From a virus, in the IMG/VR virus record IMGVR_UViG_3300020471_002176, positions 1-63,771 of that record: DNA of 63,771 bases, one strand, 5' to 3'. The position numbers were made by a program, and so were the translations under genes. How positions within the stretch are numbered: the stretch's first letter is position 1; every line of letters starts with the position of its first letter. The notes below the pieces were generated by a model. It saw only the letters and a program-made list of their open reading frames with translations. It ran no database searches and was not told the DNA's origin. This document shows, piece by piece, positions 8,457 to 16,905 of this stretch.

Positions 8457-10700
8457 ATGGCAAAGGTATTACAAGCAAAATATGACTCGCAGGCTTTATT
8501 AATTTTTGCAAAGTATTTTTTGCAAAAAGGCGGTTTCAAGGAGTCGGATATAAAAGAAAAAGGCATACTCAAGGTAAAGGGGGCATATCAGCCTTCGGGT
8601 TTTATATCCAAAATTACTCAACCTAAGGCTGCCAGGAATATAACAAAAAATTTCTTTAATCTGCCAAATCACAAGTTGAATTCTCTAGTTCCAGAGGTTA
8701 GACTATATAAAGTGCACAAGTCTGGGAGGTATCAGCCGTTTTATTTCCCAACGGCAACTGATGTGGAGACATCAATTTCGAACAAGCCCTTTGGCATGAG
8801 TCACGCAGGTATTAAAACTTTTGATATAAACTTCGTCGGCCAGGATACTTTCACCGCAAAAAGGTTTTTAGACTGCAAGCTTACGATTTATGTTGATAAC
8901 CTAGAGTTCATATTCAGAGAACCGCCCGCGGGCTCTGATTATGCTGTCCTTGCAGATTTGTTCACAATCTCAAGAGCAAAGGGCAACAAAGCGCTAAAGT
9001 CGAAACAATCTGCCAAGCCGATTTCCAGTTCTGAGGTTTTTAACGCATCAAAGTACGAAATTGGCGCTATTGTAGGTTGGACAGGAGGCGAATCGGTGCT
9101 CACTTCAGCGGAGATCTCAGACATAGAAGAAACAAAACTATCTCTAAGAATGACGCTTTCGGATCACACTATAAACGTCGGAAAAGATGGCTCCGCAACA
9201 ATAGATATAAGCTACACAGCCCGTGTTTCGACGGTTTTGTCTTCAACTTTCTTTGACATAACAACAACTCCTTCTAATCTCGTCAATGCTGCCGTTGCTA
9301 TTGATATGGATTTAGCAGAAGCAAAAGAAATTGCTGACCCAAAAGTCCGCGCCGCAGCCATAAAAGAAATAAACGACAGAAAGAAGTCACAATTTCATAG
9401 GTCAATATCTGAGAAAATCTTGAAGCCTCTTGAAAAGTCTGGAAAAGTCCACTATATTATAGGTAATGATTTTCTTGCCGACTACTACAACGCAAGCAAA
9501 AAAGAAGATTTAGATTTAGCTGAGGGTATTGAAGATGAAGATGTTAAAAAAGCGGCAAAGAAAGAAATAAATGCGCCTCCGGCTACCCAGACGACCAAGG
9601 GGAAAAAGAAAAAAACTTCTGCATCGCTGCAGCAGGCACGCCACCCCCGCACTCAGCCGATATCTTATGTGAATTATGGTGATTTTTTGGAGCAAATATT
9701 CAAGTTTGCAAAAGAGAACATTCACGCCGCTATCAAGACAGTTAAAACGAAAAAACCGGCTGACATGAAAAAGAGAATTGCAGCATTACAAGAAAAGGCT
9801 CAAGAGATTGACCAAACCAAAGTGCTTTTGACTGATGTGTTGCTGACCTTAAAAGACGACCACACAGTCACAACGAACATCGCAGATATACCTATATCGA
9901 TGAAGACGCTGCAAGTTTTCTTTTTTCAAGAACTGGCGAACAAAAGGAAGTATTCTTTTACTTTGAAAGATGCTTTGCACCTAAGCGTCACAAAAGTGCT
10001 GCCACGGGCGCTTTCTAAATTTACAGCAAGTTCAGCGACTTTTCTTGACGCAGGGGTTAATTTGTCGTATATTTCAATATCGGGTAAAAAAATAAAAGAT
10101 AAAGGACCAGAAATCGATATTTCCAAGTTACCATCCTTTTTAAAGAGAAAGACACTGAAGCACAAAAAGGAGGAAATGGAATACTTTATAATCTACTCTC
10201 CACCTTCGAGGACAATAGGGTATAAGGGCGCTGGGATTCTGGGGCAAGATATGGTAAACGGCATATACCACTTTAACCTTAGTAAAGATCGCGGCCTAAT
10301 AAAAAGCATTGATTTTAAAAAATTTGACGTTAAATATAGAAGAGAGGGATTGATGGTCGACTCAGTGAGTCTTTATGACGAACTAAAGATGCCCTACAGC
10401 GCGAACATTTCAATGTTTGGTAACACTTTGTTTTTCCCTGGGTCTCAAATATTTATAGATCCAACTACAATAGGTTTTGGTGATCCAAGGAAATACGACT
10501 CTGCTGCATTTCGTATAGGGCTAGGTGGGTACTATACGGTGATCAGTGTAAGCCACTCTTTCAACGGCCCAGAGTATACCACAAACCTAGAGTGCTCATT
10601 TGGATCCTGGAAAGAGGACCGCGGCGGCGGAATGTTGGCATCGATGGCGGCCTCAGAGCTTGGAATAATTCCGGGTGAAAAAACGAGGAAATTGGGATGA
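8457..10700 (+). CDS. Baseplate hub-like structural protein
   Basis: 747 residues. The N-terminal region (about 95-160: TDVETSISNKPFGMSHAGIK, FDINFVGQDTF, LTIYVDNLEFIF) and the C-terminal region (SANISMFGNTLFFPGSQIFI, DPTTIGFGD, YYTVISVSHSF, TTNLECSF) resemble beta-rich hub proteins at the centre of contractile tail baseplates. The middle (about 280-430) is Lys/Ala-rich and helical, likely a linker or insertion. The position after the LysM-like gene is the usual hub position. No lysozyme domain is seen. The exact equivalence to T4 gp27 or P2 gpD is not established. Confidence 0.6.
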   Translation: MAKVLQAKYDSQALLIFAKYFLQKGGFKESDIKEKGILKVKGAYQPSGFISKITQPKAARNITKNFFNLPNHKLNSLVPEVRLYKVHKSGRYQPFYFPTATDVETSISNKPFGMSHAGIKTFDINFVGQDTFTAKRFLDCKLTIYVDNLEFIFREPPAGSDYAVLADLFTISRAKGNKALKSKQSAKPISSSEVFNASKYEIGAIVGWTGGESVLTSAEISDIEETKLSLRMTLSDHTINVGKDGSATIDISYTARVSTVLSSTFFDITTTPSNLVNAAVAIDMDLAEAKEIADPKVRAAAIKEINDRKKSQFHRSISEKILKPLEKSGKVHYIIGNDFLADYYNASKKEDLDLAEGIEDEDVKKAAKKEINAPPATQTTKGKKKKTSASLQQARHPRTQPISYVNYGDFLEQIFKFAKENIHAAIKTVKTKKPADMKKRIAALQEKAQEIDQTKVLLTDVLLTLKDDHTVTTNIADIPISMKTLQVFFFQELANKRKYSFTLKDALHLSVTKVLPRALSKFTASSATFLDAGVNLSYISISGKKIKDKGPEIDISKLPSFLKRKTLKHKKEEMEYFIIYSPPSRTIGYKGAGILGQDMVNGIYHFNLSKDRGLIKSIDFKKFDVKYRREGLMVDSVSLYDELKMPYSANISMFGNTLFFPGSQIFIDPTTIGFGDPRKYDSAAFRIGLGGYYTVISVSHSFNGPEYTTNLECSFGSWKEDRGGGMLASMAASELGIIPGEKTRKLG

Positions 10701-11896
10701 GTGAGGATAACTTTTTAGCAGGAAGCACATCCACGCTTTCAGAAGAGTTCTTGCAGAGGGCAAATTACAAGGAGCGCTTTTTAGAATTAATAAATGACCA
10801 TGACTTGCGATCTATGTTTGTCGACTTGTGGTATACGCGCCCAAATTATGGCTTGTTGAATGAAAAGTTCGAACCAGTTGTATTGTTGGTTGATGACGAT
10901 CGTTCGGCCCTCAAGCCTTTTGGTGGCCCATCAGATAATGTTTTCGCCGCATCCTTTACTGTCAATATGTTTAATAAATTTAGGAGCGAATATTTAGAAA
11001 AAATATCAAATAGCGACCTTCAGGTGCCTAGGTTCCTAAATCCGAACCTCGCAGTACAAACTGGGTATACAGAATTCGACCAAGCGGAAGGCTCACTCAC
11101 CCTTTACAGGGAATATATAATCAACTATTATTTCTTCGCCTTGAAGGACGAGGAATTTTATGACTTTAGAGGATTCTATGAAAGGTATCTCAAACTTGCA
11201 GAAGAAAATTTGCATAAATTTCCAATAACCAGAAGTGGTTTTGCGCTTAGCCAGCACTGCCCGGTGACGGTTTCTGGGATAGTTGTTGAATTGGCAACTT
11301 TGGATTATAGCGAAGATTCGATAAAACAGATGGTTGTCGATAGTGTCGATTTTCACTGCTTCGCAGAGCATTGCAACGGCTACGGTCTTATGATAGATAA
11401 AAACGCGCCTTGGAGACTGTTGGTAGATTTCGATTCAGTCACTTTTGAGGAACAAATGAAGTTGCAACAATCAAACACTGCAGCGACTAACACACTTAAT
11501 CATTGGTACAGAACTAAGACACATTATGATGACATATTTGAAGTAAAAGAACTGCTGTCTGCTGTCTATAACAGAATCGTTGAAGATCAGCCATTCTTCA
11601 ACAATCAGGTGAGACCTTCGGCCCCTGAAACGCTAGAGGATGAAAAATATTGGATAGATGTTCTGTGGAAAACAAGAACACTGGAACTTCAGGTATCGGA
11701 CCAATACGAACAGCACAGAAATGAGATACTTGTTTATCACGACCTCTACAGAAACACTTATGCTTCTAATCCGTTTAAGCCGGTTTCCGGAAAAATTGGG
11801 GAAATATGTGCGAATTTTATTGAAACCAAGCACAAAGTGCACTATAATATAAATACTGAAGAACCACTATATTTGAAAGACTATTATTCTAGATGA
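10697..11896 (+). CDS. Conserved phage protein, probably virion-associated
   Basis: 399 residues rich in aromatic and acidic residues (DLWYTRPNYGLLNEKFEPVV, FYDFRGFYERYLK, HWYRTKTHYDDIFEVKELL). I recognise no catalytic motif. The gene overlaps the hub-like gene by 4 bases and the polymerase gene by 4 bases, so it sits at the border between virion and replication genes. A structural role is inferred from position only. Confidence 0.5.
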   Translation: MSEDNFLAGSTSTLSEEFLQRANYKERFLELINDHDLRSMFVDLWYTRPNYGLLNEKFEPVVLLVDDDRSALKPFGGPSDNVFAASFTVNMFNKFRSEYLEKISNSDLQVPRFLNPNLAVQTGYTEFDQAEGSLTLYREYIINYYFFALKDEEFYDFRGFYERYLKLAEENLHKFPITRSGFALSQHCPVTVSGIVVELATLDYSEDSIKQMVVDSVDFHCFAEHCNGYGLMIDKNAPWRLLVDFDSVTFEEQMKLQQSNTAATNTLNHWYRTKTHYDDIFEVKELLSAVYNRIVEDQPFFNNQVRPSAPETLEDEKYWIDVLWKTRTLELQVSDQYEQHRNEILVYHDLYRNTYASNPFKPVSGKIGEICANFIETKHKVHYNINTEEPLYLKDYYSR

Positions 11897-13020
11897 TCGT
11901 ACAAGCCCTTGATATAAAAGACAACTGTAAAGGGGTCTTTTTCGATGGCCATCTAATGACCAACGACTATCAACAAAAGATAAGCGAAGCTAAATACGCA
12001 TGGAAATATTCCGGCATTTTTGAGGGGATGAGCCACGATTTTCTCTATATCCTGACAAGGGGGGCTCCCCTTGAAGAGTTTTCGAAGGAAAAACAACAGT
12101 TTAGAGAAGTTAAGCAAATTTTAGAAGCACATCAGCGGGCCAGTGTCACTGCAAAAGTCGAGATGTCTGAAAACTGCTTTTATGATTTGTTGCCTGCAGG
12201 CTTGCTGAGTAGATATTTCTTATTGAGAGAAAGGGCGATGATCAATCTTTTAGAGAACAGGAATTTTGCAGAAGACAAACAAATTTTACACAAGGCCCAC
12301 ATTTTAACCAGCAGGCTCTCGCGACGACAAATTTTGGTTAATTCCGTCCCTAGGCAGATAAGCTATAATATTTTTGGAACAAAAACTGGCCGGTTTACAA
12401 ATTCCCGAACCAGCGTTCCAATATTGACTATGAAAAGGGATGACAGGGGAGGCTTGTCTCCAAAGAATAGTGTTTTTTTGGAGTTAGATTATAATGCAGC
12501 GGAATTAAGGACGCTTTTGGCCCTGCAGGGCACTGCGCAACCCGAAGAGGACTTGCATTTTTGGAATATGAAAAATATATATTCTAGCAAAATGACTAGA
12601 GACGAAGCCAAAAGGAAAATTTTTGCCTGGCTGTATAACTCCAAACTGCATGACAAACAGATAGAGGGTATCTATAACAGAGAGCATGTGCAGTCACAAT
12701 TTTGGTCTTCTGGATACATAAGCACTCCTTTCGGAAGAAAAATAGAAGTAGAGAGAAAAAATAGTTTAAATTACTTGCTCCAGTCGACAACTAATGATAT
12801 AGTGATAGAAAACGCCTTAAAGATATCGGAAGCACTAAAGGGTAAGAGAAGCTTTGTTTGCTTTACGATGCACGATTCGGTGGTTTTGGATTTTTGTAGA
12901 TCCGAAACGAAATTACTTAAAGATATTAAGGGGCTATTTATGAACAACAGATTAGGTCGCTATCCATGCAATATTGCAATTGGGAAAAACTATGGCGCGA
13001 TGAGGAAAGTGAAAATTTGA
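11893..13020 (+). CDS. Compact family A DNA polymerase (no exonuclease domain)
   Basis: 375 residues, far shorter than Klenow-type polymerases (about 600). The family A polymerase motifs are present: GTKTGRF (about 162-168), motif A LELDYNAAELR (Asp199), motif B with R236, K240, F244 and Y248 in the exact R-x3-K-x3-F-x3-Y spacing, NYLLQSTTNDI and motif C MHDSVVLD (His327, Asp328). Motif C has Ser where most family members have Glu. The first 150 residues show no 3'-5' exonuclease motifs. It overlaps both neighbours. Because the window also encodes a Pol III alpha subunit, this enzyme may be for repair, gap filling or primer processing; that is inference. Confidence 0.8.
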   Translation: MIVQALDIKDNCKGVFFDGHLMTNDYQQKISEAKYAWKYSGIFEGMSHDFLYILTRGAPLEEFSKEKQQFREVKQILEAHQRASVTAKVEMSENCFYDLLPAGLLSRYFLLRERAMINLLENRNFAEDKQILHKAHILTSRLSRRQILVNSVPRQISYNIFGTKTGRFTNSRTSVPILTMKRDDRGGLSPKNSVFLELDYNAAELRTLLALQGTAQPEEDLHFWNMKNIYSSKMTRDEAKRKIFAWLYNSKLHDKQIEGIYNREHVQSQFWSSGYISTPFGRKIEVERKNSLNYLLQSTTNDIVIENALKISEALKGKRSFVCFTMHDSVVLDFCRSETKLLKDIKGLFMNNRLGRYPCNIAIGKNYGAMRKVKI

Positions 13021-13865
13021 AAGCAATCTTAGGTATTGGCACCGCGGGATCAAACATTGCGAATAGCTTTAAAAAGTTTAAAGCGTATGATGTCTATACG
13101 GTATCCAATCAAAATCAAAAAAATACAAAATTCAATTTAAAACTACCTACCTTTGATCACCCCGAAGAATATGAGAGTCATGTTGAGCCAAAACTTAAAG
13201 GCTTTATGGCCAAAATCTTTGGCCCGGTGGATGTTTTCCTGTGCGGTGCCAACTGCTCTACCGCAATATCCCTGCGCGCCCTCAAGCACTTACACGACCG
13301 AGGACAGAAAATTAATGTCTTTTATGTCGAGCCAGAGATAGAGGTACTGGGAAAGATTCAAACCCTACAAGAAAGAGCTTCCCGCGGTATTCTGCAACAA
13401 TACGCACGCTCAGGGTTGTTCGAATCAATAACGATATTATCAAATAAGTCTGTGGAGGTCTTTCTTGATTCTGTCACAATAATGAACTATTATAAGAAAC
13501 TAAATGAATGTATATCTTCGACATGCCATATGATTAACACTTTCAAAAAATCAGAATCAGTTGTCAGTACGTTTTCTAAGTTGCCGGAATCCTGCAAGAT
13601 AAAGACAATTGGGGTTTCATCTTGTGACGATCCCCGCGATGAGATGTTTTACCCCTTTGATGAGGAAAAAGAGGTGAGATATTACTTTGGTATAAGTAGG
13701 AGCAAACTAGAACAAGAAGAAGGTCTGCATAGAAAAATAATGGACAAAGTAACCAATAGGATGAAAGAGGGCATCACAGTGTCTTACTCTATTATACCCA
13801 CCGAATACGAAGAGGACTATGTTTACGTCGAATATTACTCTTCAAAAATTCAAGAAAACACTTGA
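13017..13865 (+). CDS. Divergent FtsZ/tubulin-like protein
   Basis: 282 residues from a TTG start that overlaps the polymerase stop and has GAGGAAAG upstream; an in-frame ATG at 12966 would add 17 non-conserved residues. The start MKAILGIGTAGSNIANSF matches the first strand and glycine loop of FtsZ. VDVFLCGANCSTAISLRALK (71-90) followed by KINVFYVEPEIEVLGK and ILSNKSVE aligns with the FtsZ T4-loop, S5 and nucleotide-contact region. The GGGTGTG signature is replaced by GANCSTA, so GTP binding is doubtful. The C-terminal half is unassigned. A tubulin fold is an inference from pattern and order of motifs. Confidence 0.5.
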   Translation: MKAILGIGTAGSNIANSFKKFKAYDVYTVSNQNQKNTKFNLKLPTFDHPEEYESHVEPKLKGFMAKIFGPVDVFLCGANCSTAISLRALKHLHDRGQKINVFYVEPEIEVLGKIQTLQERASRGILQQYARSGLFESITILSNKSVEVFLDSVTIMNYYKKLNECISSTCHMINTFKKSESVVSTFSKLPESCKIKTIGVSSCDDPRDEMFYPFDEEKEVRYYFGISRSKLEQEEGLHRKIMDKVTNRMKEGITVSYSIIPTEYEEDYVYVEYYSSKIQENT

Positions 13866-13890
13866 ATTTGAAATTAACCAATGTTAATAT
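13862..13890 (+). promoter_or_regulatory. Sigma70-like promoter for the SSB gene
   Basis: TTGAAT, 17-base spacer, TAATAT. It lies about 75 bases before the gp32-like gene, leaving room for a structured leader. Confidence 0.5.
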
Positions 13891-13901
13891 AAGATTTAGT
13901 T

Positions 13902-13921
13902 GGTCGGGATATTTGCCGACC
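13902..13921 (+). promoter_or_regulatory. Leader hairpin before the SSB gene
   Basis: GGTCGG / CCGACC stem with an 8-base loop in the 5' leader. T4 gene 32 is autoregulated through a leader pseudoknot; a similar role here is speculative. There is no T run, so it is not a terminator. Confidence 0.4.
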
Positions 13922-13965
13922 TGCTTTAGCCTGTAAGAGCAAAAAAACAATAAGGAGGTTTTAAA

Positions 13966-14715
13966 ATGGCTATCAATTTAGACGCAATGCGTGAAAAACT
14001 AAACAAGTTAAACGGAAAAGGAGAAAAGAAGCAGTTCTGGCGCCCGGAAGAGGGCGAAAACAACATCCGAGTAGTCTCAATGCCCGACGGAGATCCTTTC
14101 AAGGAAAGGTATTTTCACTATAATGTTGGGACATCTGGTTTCTTATGTCCAAAAAAGAATTTTGGGGATGACTGCCCAGTTTGTAATTTTGGTAACAAGC
14201 TGTGGAATGAAGGAACGGAAGAGAGCAGAAAACAGGCAAAGGATTTCTTTGCAAAGCAGAGGTTCTTTTCTCCAGTCCTCGTCAGAGGAGAAGAAGACCA
14301 GGGGATTCGAATTTGGGGTTATGGAAAAATGGCCTACGAAAAGTTGCTGACAATCGTTTTGGACCCCGACTATGGTGATATCACAGATCCGGAAACTGGC
14401 AATGATCTGAAGATCATGTACGGAAAATTACCGGGTGCATCGTTCCCCCGGACAGATATTAGACCTAGACCAAGAAAGACTGTGTTGTGCGATGATGCAG
14501 TAGGTGGTGACGACCGCTGCGCAGAACTTTTAGAGTCGGTCCCTGATTTTGAAACTATTTTCGAGAGAAAGACAACTGAAGATGTTTCTTTGATTTTGGA
14601 GCAATTTTTATCTAGTGACAATGGAAGTGACGATGTTGAGAAGTATGGCAACGACAGCGCCACCACCTCGCCCGATGATGTTGAGGCTGCCTTTAATGAT
14701 CTGCTAAATTCTTGA
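13966..14715 (+). CDS. Single-stranded DNA-binding protein (T4 gp32-like)
   Basis: 249 residues. NIRVVSMPDGDPFKERYFHY opens an OB-type fold; CPKKNFGDDCPVC (about 56-68) is the zinc-binding region expected in gp32-like proteins. The C-terminus is acidic (SSDNGSDDVEKYGND ... DVEAAFNDLLNS), as in SSBs that recruit replication partners through an acidic tail. A very strong AAGGAGG ribosome site suggests high expression, fitting the stoichiometric role of SSB. It is followed by uvsX, helicase and nuclease genes. Confidence 0.85.
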   Translation: MAINLDAMREKLNKLNGKGEKKQFWRPEEGENNIRVVSMPDGDPFKERYFHYNVGTSGFLCPKKNFGDDCPVCNFGNKLWNEGTEESRKQAKDFFAKQRFFSPVLVRGEEDQGIRIWGYGKMAYEKLLTIVLDPDYGDITDPETGNDLKIMYGKLPGASFPRTDIRPRPRKTVLCDDAVGGDDRCAELLESVPDFETIFERKTTEDVSLILEQFLSSDNGSDDVEKYGNDSATTSPDDVEAAFNDLLNS

Positions 14716-14726
14716 GGTAGATACTT

Positions 14727-15854
14727 ATGTCAAGAAAAAAGAAACTGAAAAAGGGAGCTTTAGACATTGCTGCTGTGCGTGACATCATAAACAAAAAAGT
14801 CGGTCGCGACGTCGCACACTCGCTCCTTCACGATAACCCGACAGAGGTGAAGCAGTGGATTTCCACTGGTTCACGCTGGCTGGACTCAATAATCTGCAAA
14901 GGTAAGAGAGCAGGCATTCCAGTAGGAAAGATTTCAGAAATTGCAGGTCTTGAGGCTACTGGTAAAAGCTTTCTAGCTGCGCAGGTAGCCTCCAACGCCC
15001 AGGATCTGGGAATTGACGTTGTGTACTTTGATTCGGAATCGGCTATAGATCCTGACTTCCTGCAAAGAACAGGTTGTGACCTAGATAGACTGATGTATGT
15101 TCAAGCTGAATCCGTAGAATTTGTCTTAGAAACAATCGAAGAGCTGCTGTCTACGGGTAATAAATGGTTGTTCATTTGGGACTCACTAGCCCTAACGCCA
15201 TCGCTATCGGATGTGTCAGGAGACTATGATCCTCAATCGACAATGGCAATGAAGGCCAGAATTTTATCGAAAGGTATGTCAAAACTTGTCGTCCCAATCG
15301 CCAACGCCGATGCCACTTTGTTAGTGCTGAATCAGTTGAAAACGAATATCACTCGGTCTCCGTCAGAGGCGATGACCACCCCATACATGACTCCCGGCGG
15401 AAAAACGCTACCGTATTCGTATTCTCTGCGGGTGTGGCTAACAGGAAGAAAAGCAAAAGCGTCGTTTATCGTGGACGATAACGGTTACAGGATAGGTTCG
15501 GAAGTTAAAGTTAAATTGGAGAAATCCAGATTTGGCACAGCCGGCCGTACATGTAATTTTAAAATTCTATGGGGTGATGAATCTATCGGGGTCCAAGACG
15601 AGGAAAGTTGGTTTGACGCAATACAAATTTCTGATAGATTGAAGCAATCTGGTGCTTGGTTCACTCTCGTTAAGAACGATGGAACCGAAGAGAAGTTCCA
15701 GAGAAAGCAATGGATCACTAAGTTGAAGTCGGAAAGCTTTAGAGAAAGTGTATTGACAATCATGGATAATGATGTTATTATGAAATTCAAGAATAGAGAA
15801 GGCAAAGCTGACGACTTTTACGATACGGAACACCCACCAGTAGAAGCTGTCTAA
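14727..15854 (+). CDS. uvsX: RecA/UvsX recombinase
   Basis: 375 residues. Walker A is GLEATGKS (74-81), followed by DVVYFDSESAIDPDF, and the Walker B-like strand WLFIWDSLA. VLNQLKTNI and the glycine/proline loop TPYMTPGGKTLPY correspond to DNA-binding loop regions of RecA/UvsX proteins. It forms filaments on SSB-coated DNA for strand exchange and recombination-dependent replication. The gene starts 11 bases after the SSB gene and is closed by a terminator. Confidence 0.9.
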   Translation: MSRKKKLKKGALDIAAVRDIINKKVGRDVAHSLLHDNPTEVKQWISTGSRWLDSIICKGKRAGIPVGKISEIAGLEATGKSFLAAQVASNAQDLGIDVVYFDSESAIDPDFLQRTGCDLDRLMYVQAESVEFVLETIEELLSTGNKWLFIWDSLALTPSLSDVSGDYDPQSTMAMKARILSKGMSKLVVPIANADATLLVLNQLKTNITRSPSEAMTTPYMTPGGKTLPYSYSLRVWLTGRKAKASFIVDDNGYRIGSEVKVKLEKSRFGTAGRTCNFKILWGDESIGVQDEESWFDAIQISDRLKQSGAWFTLVKNDGTEEKFQRKQWITKLKSESFRESVLTIMDNDVIMKFKNREGKADDFYDTEHPPVEAV

Positions 15855-15866
15855 AACCATAGCTAC

Positions 15867-15890
15867 AGCCCGGCTCTTGCCGGGCTTTTT
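15867..15890 (+). terminator. Rho-independent terminator after uvsX
   Basis: AGCCCGGC / GCCGGGCT stem with TCTT loop and a five-T tail. It may attenuate rather than stop transcription, because the next gene starts only 15 bases later with no visible promoter. Confidence 0.85.
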
Positions 15891-15904
15891 AATAGGAGAA
15901 TAGT

Positions 15905-16900
15905 GTGACTAAGAGAATAATGATTGTTGACGCATACAACCAGTTTGTTCGTGGCTATATTGTTGACCCGAGCAAGAACACCAATGGCCAGCCCATCGGA
16001 GGTATTCGCACGTTTATTAATATACTCAACAAAATCTCTAGAGAAGTCAGCCCTGATATGATTGTGGTAGTTTGGGATGGTCAGGGCGGATCCCAAACTA
16101 GAAGAAAAATCAATAAAAATTACAAAGAGGGTAGAAAACCACTAAGAGTGAATTGGTCAACAGAGGAGATGACGCCCCAGGACACAGACAACAATAGGCT
16201 GTGGCAACAATTGAGATTGGTAGAATATCTGAATCAGACTCCCGTTATCCAATTCATGGAGCCATCTGTTGAAGCCGATGATGTCATCTCTTATATCAAA
16301 TCTTCATCAATGTTTGAGGATTGGCAAAAAGTGATAGTATCGGCAGATAAGGATTTCATCCAGCTGCTAGACGACAAGACTTTATTGTATAGGCCCGTTC
16401 AAAAGGAGATCCTCAATAAAAACATGGTTGTAGAGAAGTTTGGTATTCATCCAAGAAACTTCGCCCTCGCCCGGGCAATTGCCGGAGACCCTAGTGACAA
16501 CTTACCAGGGGTACCTAGAGTTGGCTTGGGGACGGTGGCAAAAAGATTTTCGTTCTTGAAGAACGAAAAAGATTATTTTATCGAAGATTTGCTGGAAAAG
16601 TGTGACTCCAAGGAGAATAAAAAATTAAAAATTTATAAAAATATTTTAGAATCACAATCACTGATTAGGGAAAATTATGCAATAATGCAACTTTCTTCCC
16701 CTTCTTTGTCTATACAGGCTAAGAACAGGATAGACTCAGTGTTTGAGAATTACACACCCCAATATAATCAAACTGAAATTAGAAAAAGGATGCTAAAAGA
16801 CGGCGTTCTGACCGTCAATATGGTATCTTTGGAGCAAGGATTTAATAACGCGATCAACTTTCACTCTTCAGAAAACAACAAAAACCAAAAGCAAAAGTAA
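15905..16900 (+). CDS. 5'-3' flap exonuclease (T4 RNase H-like)
   Basis: 331 residues, GTG start. N-terminal IMIVDAYNQFVRGY and VVVWDGQGG, central VEADDVISYI and IVSADKDFIQLLD, and the helix-hairpin-helix segment GDPSDNLPGVPRVG are the ordered motifs of the FEN/5'-exonuclease family, with the metal-binding acidic residues in place. It would remove RNA primers and flaps during lagging-strand synthesis. It precedes the helicase gene by 5 bases. Confidence 0.88.
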   Translation: MTKRIMIVDAYNQFVRGYIVDPSKNTNGQPIGGIRTFINILNKISREVSPDMIVVVWDGQGGSQTRRKINKNYKEGRKPLRVNWSTEEMTPQDTDNNRLWQQLRLVEYLNQTPVIQFMEPSVEADDVISYIKSSSMFEDWQKVIVSADKDFIQLLDDKTLLYRPVQKEILNKNMVVEKFGIHPRNFALARAIAGDPSDNLPGVPRVGLGTVAKRFSFLKNEKDYFIEDLLEKCDSKENKKLKIYKNILESQSLIRENYAIMQLSSPSLSIQAKNRIDSVFENYTPQYNQTEIRKRMLKDGVLTVNMVSLEQGFNNAINFHSSENNKNQKQK

Positions 16901-16905
16901 GTAGA

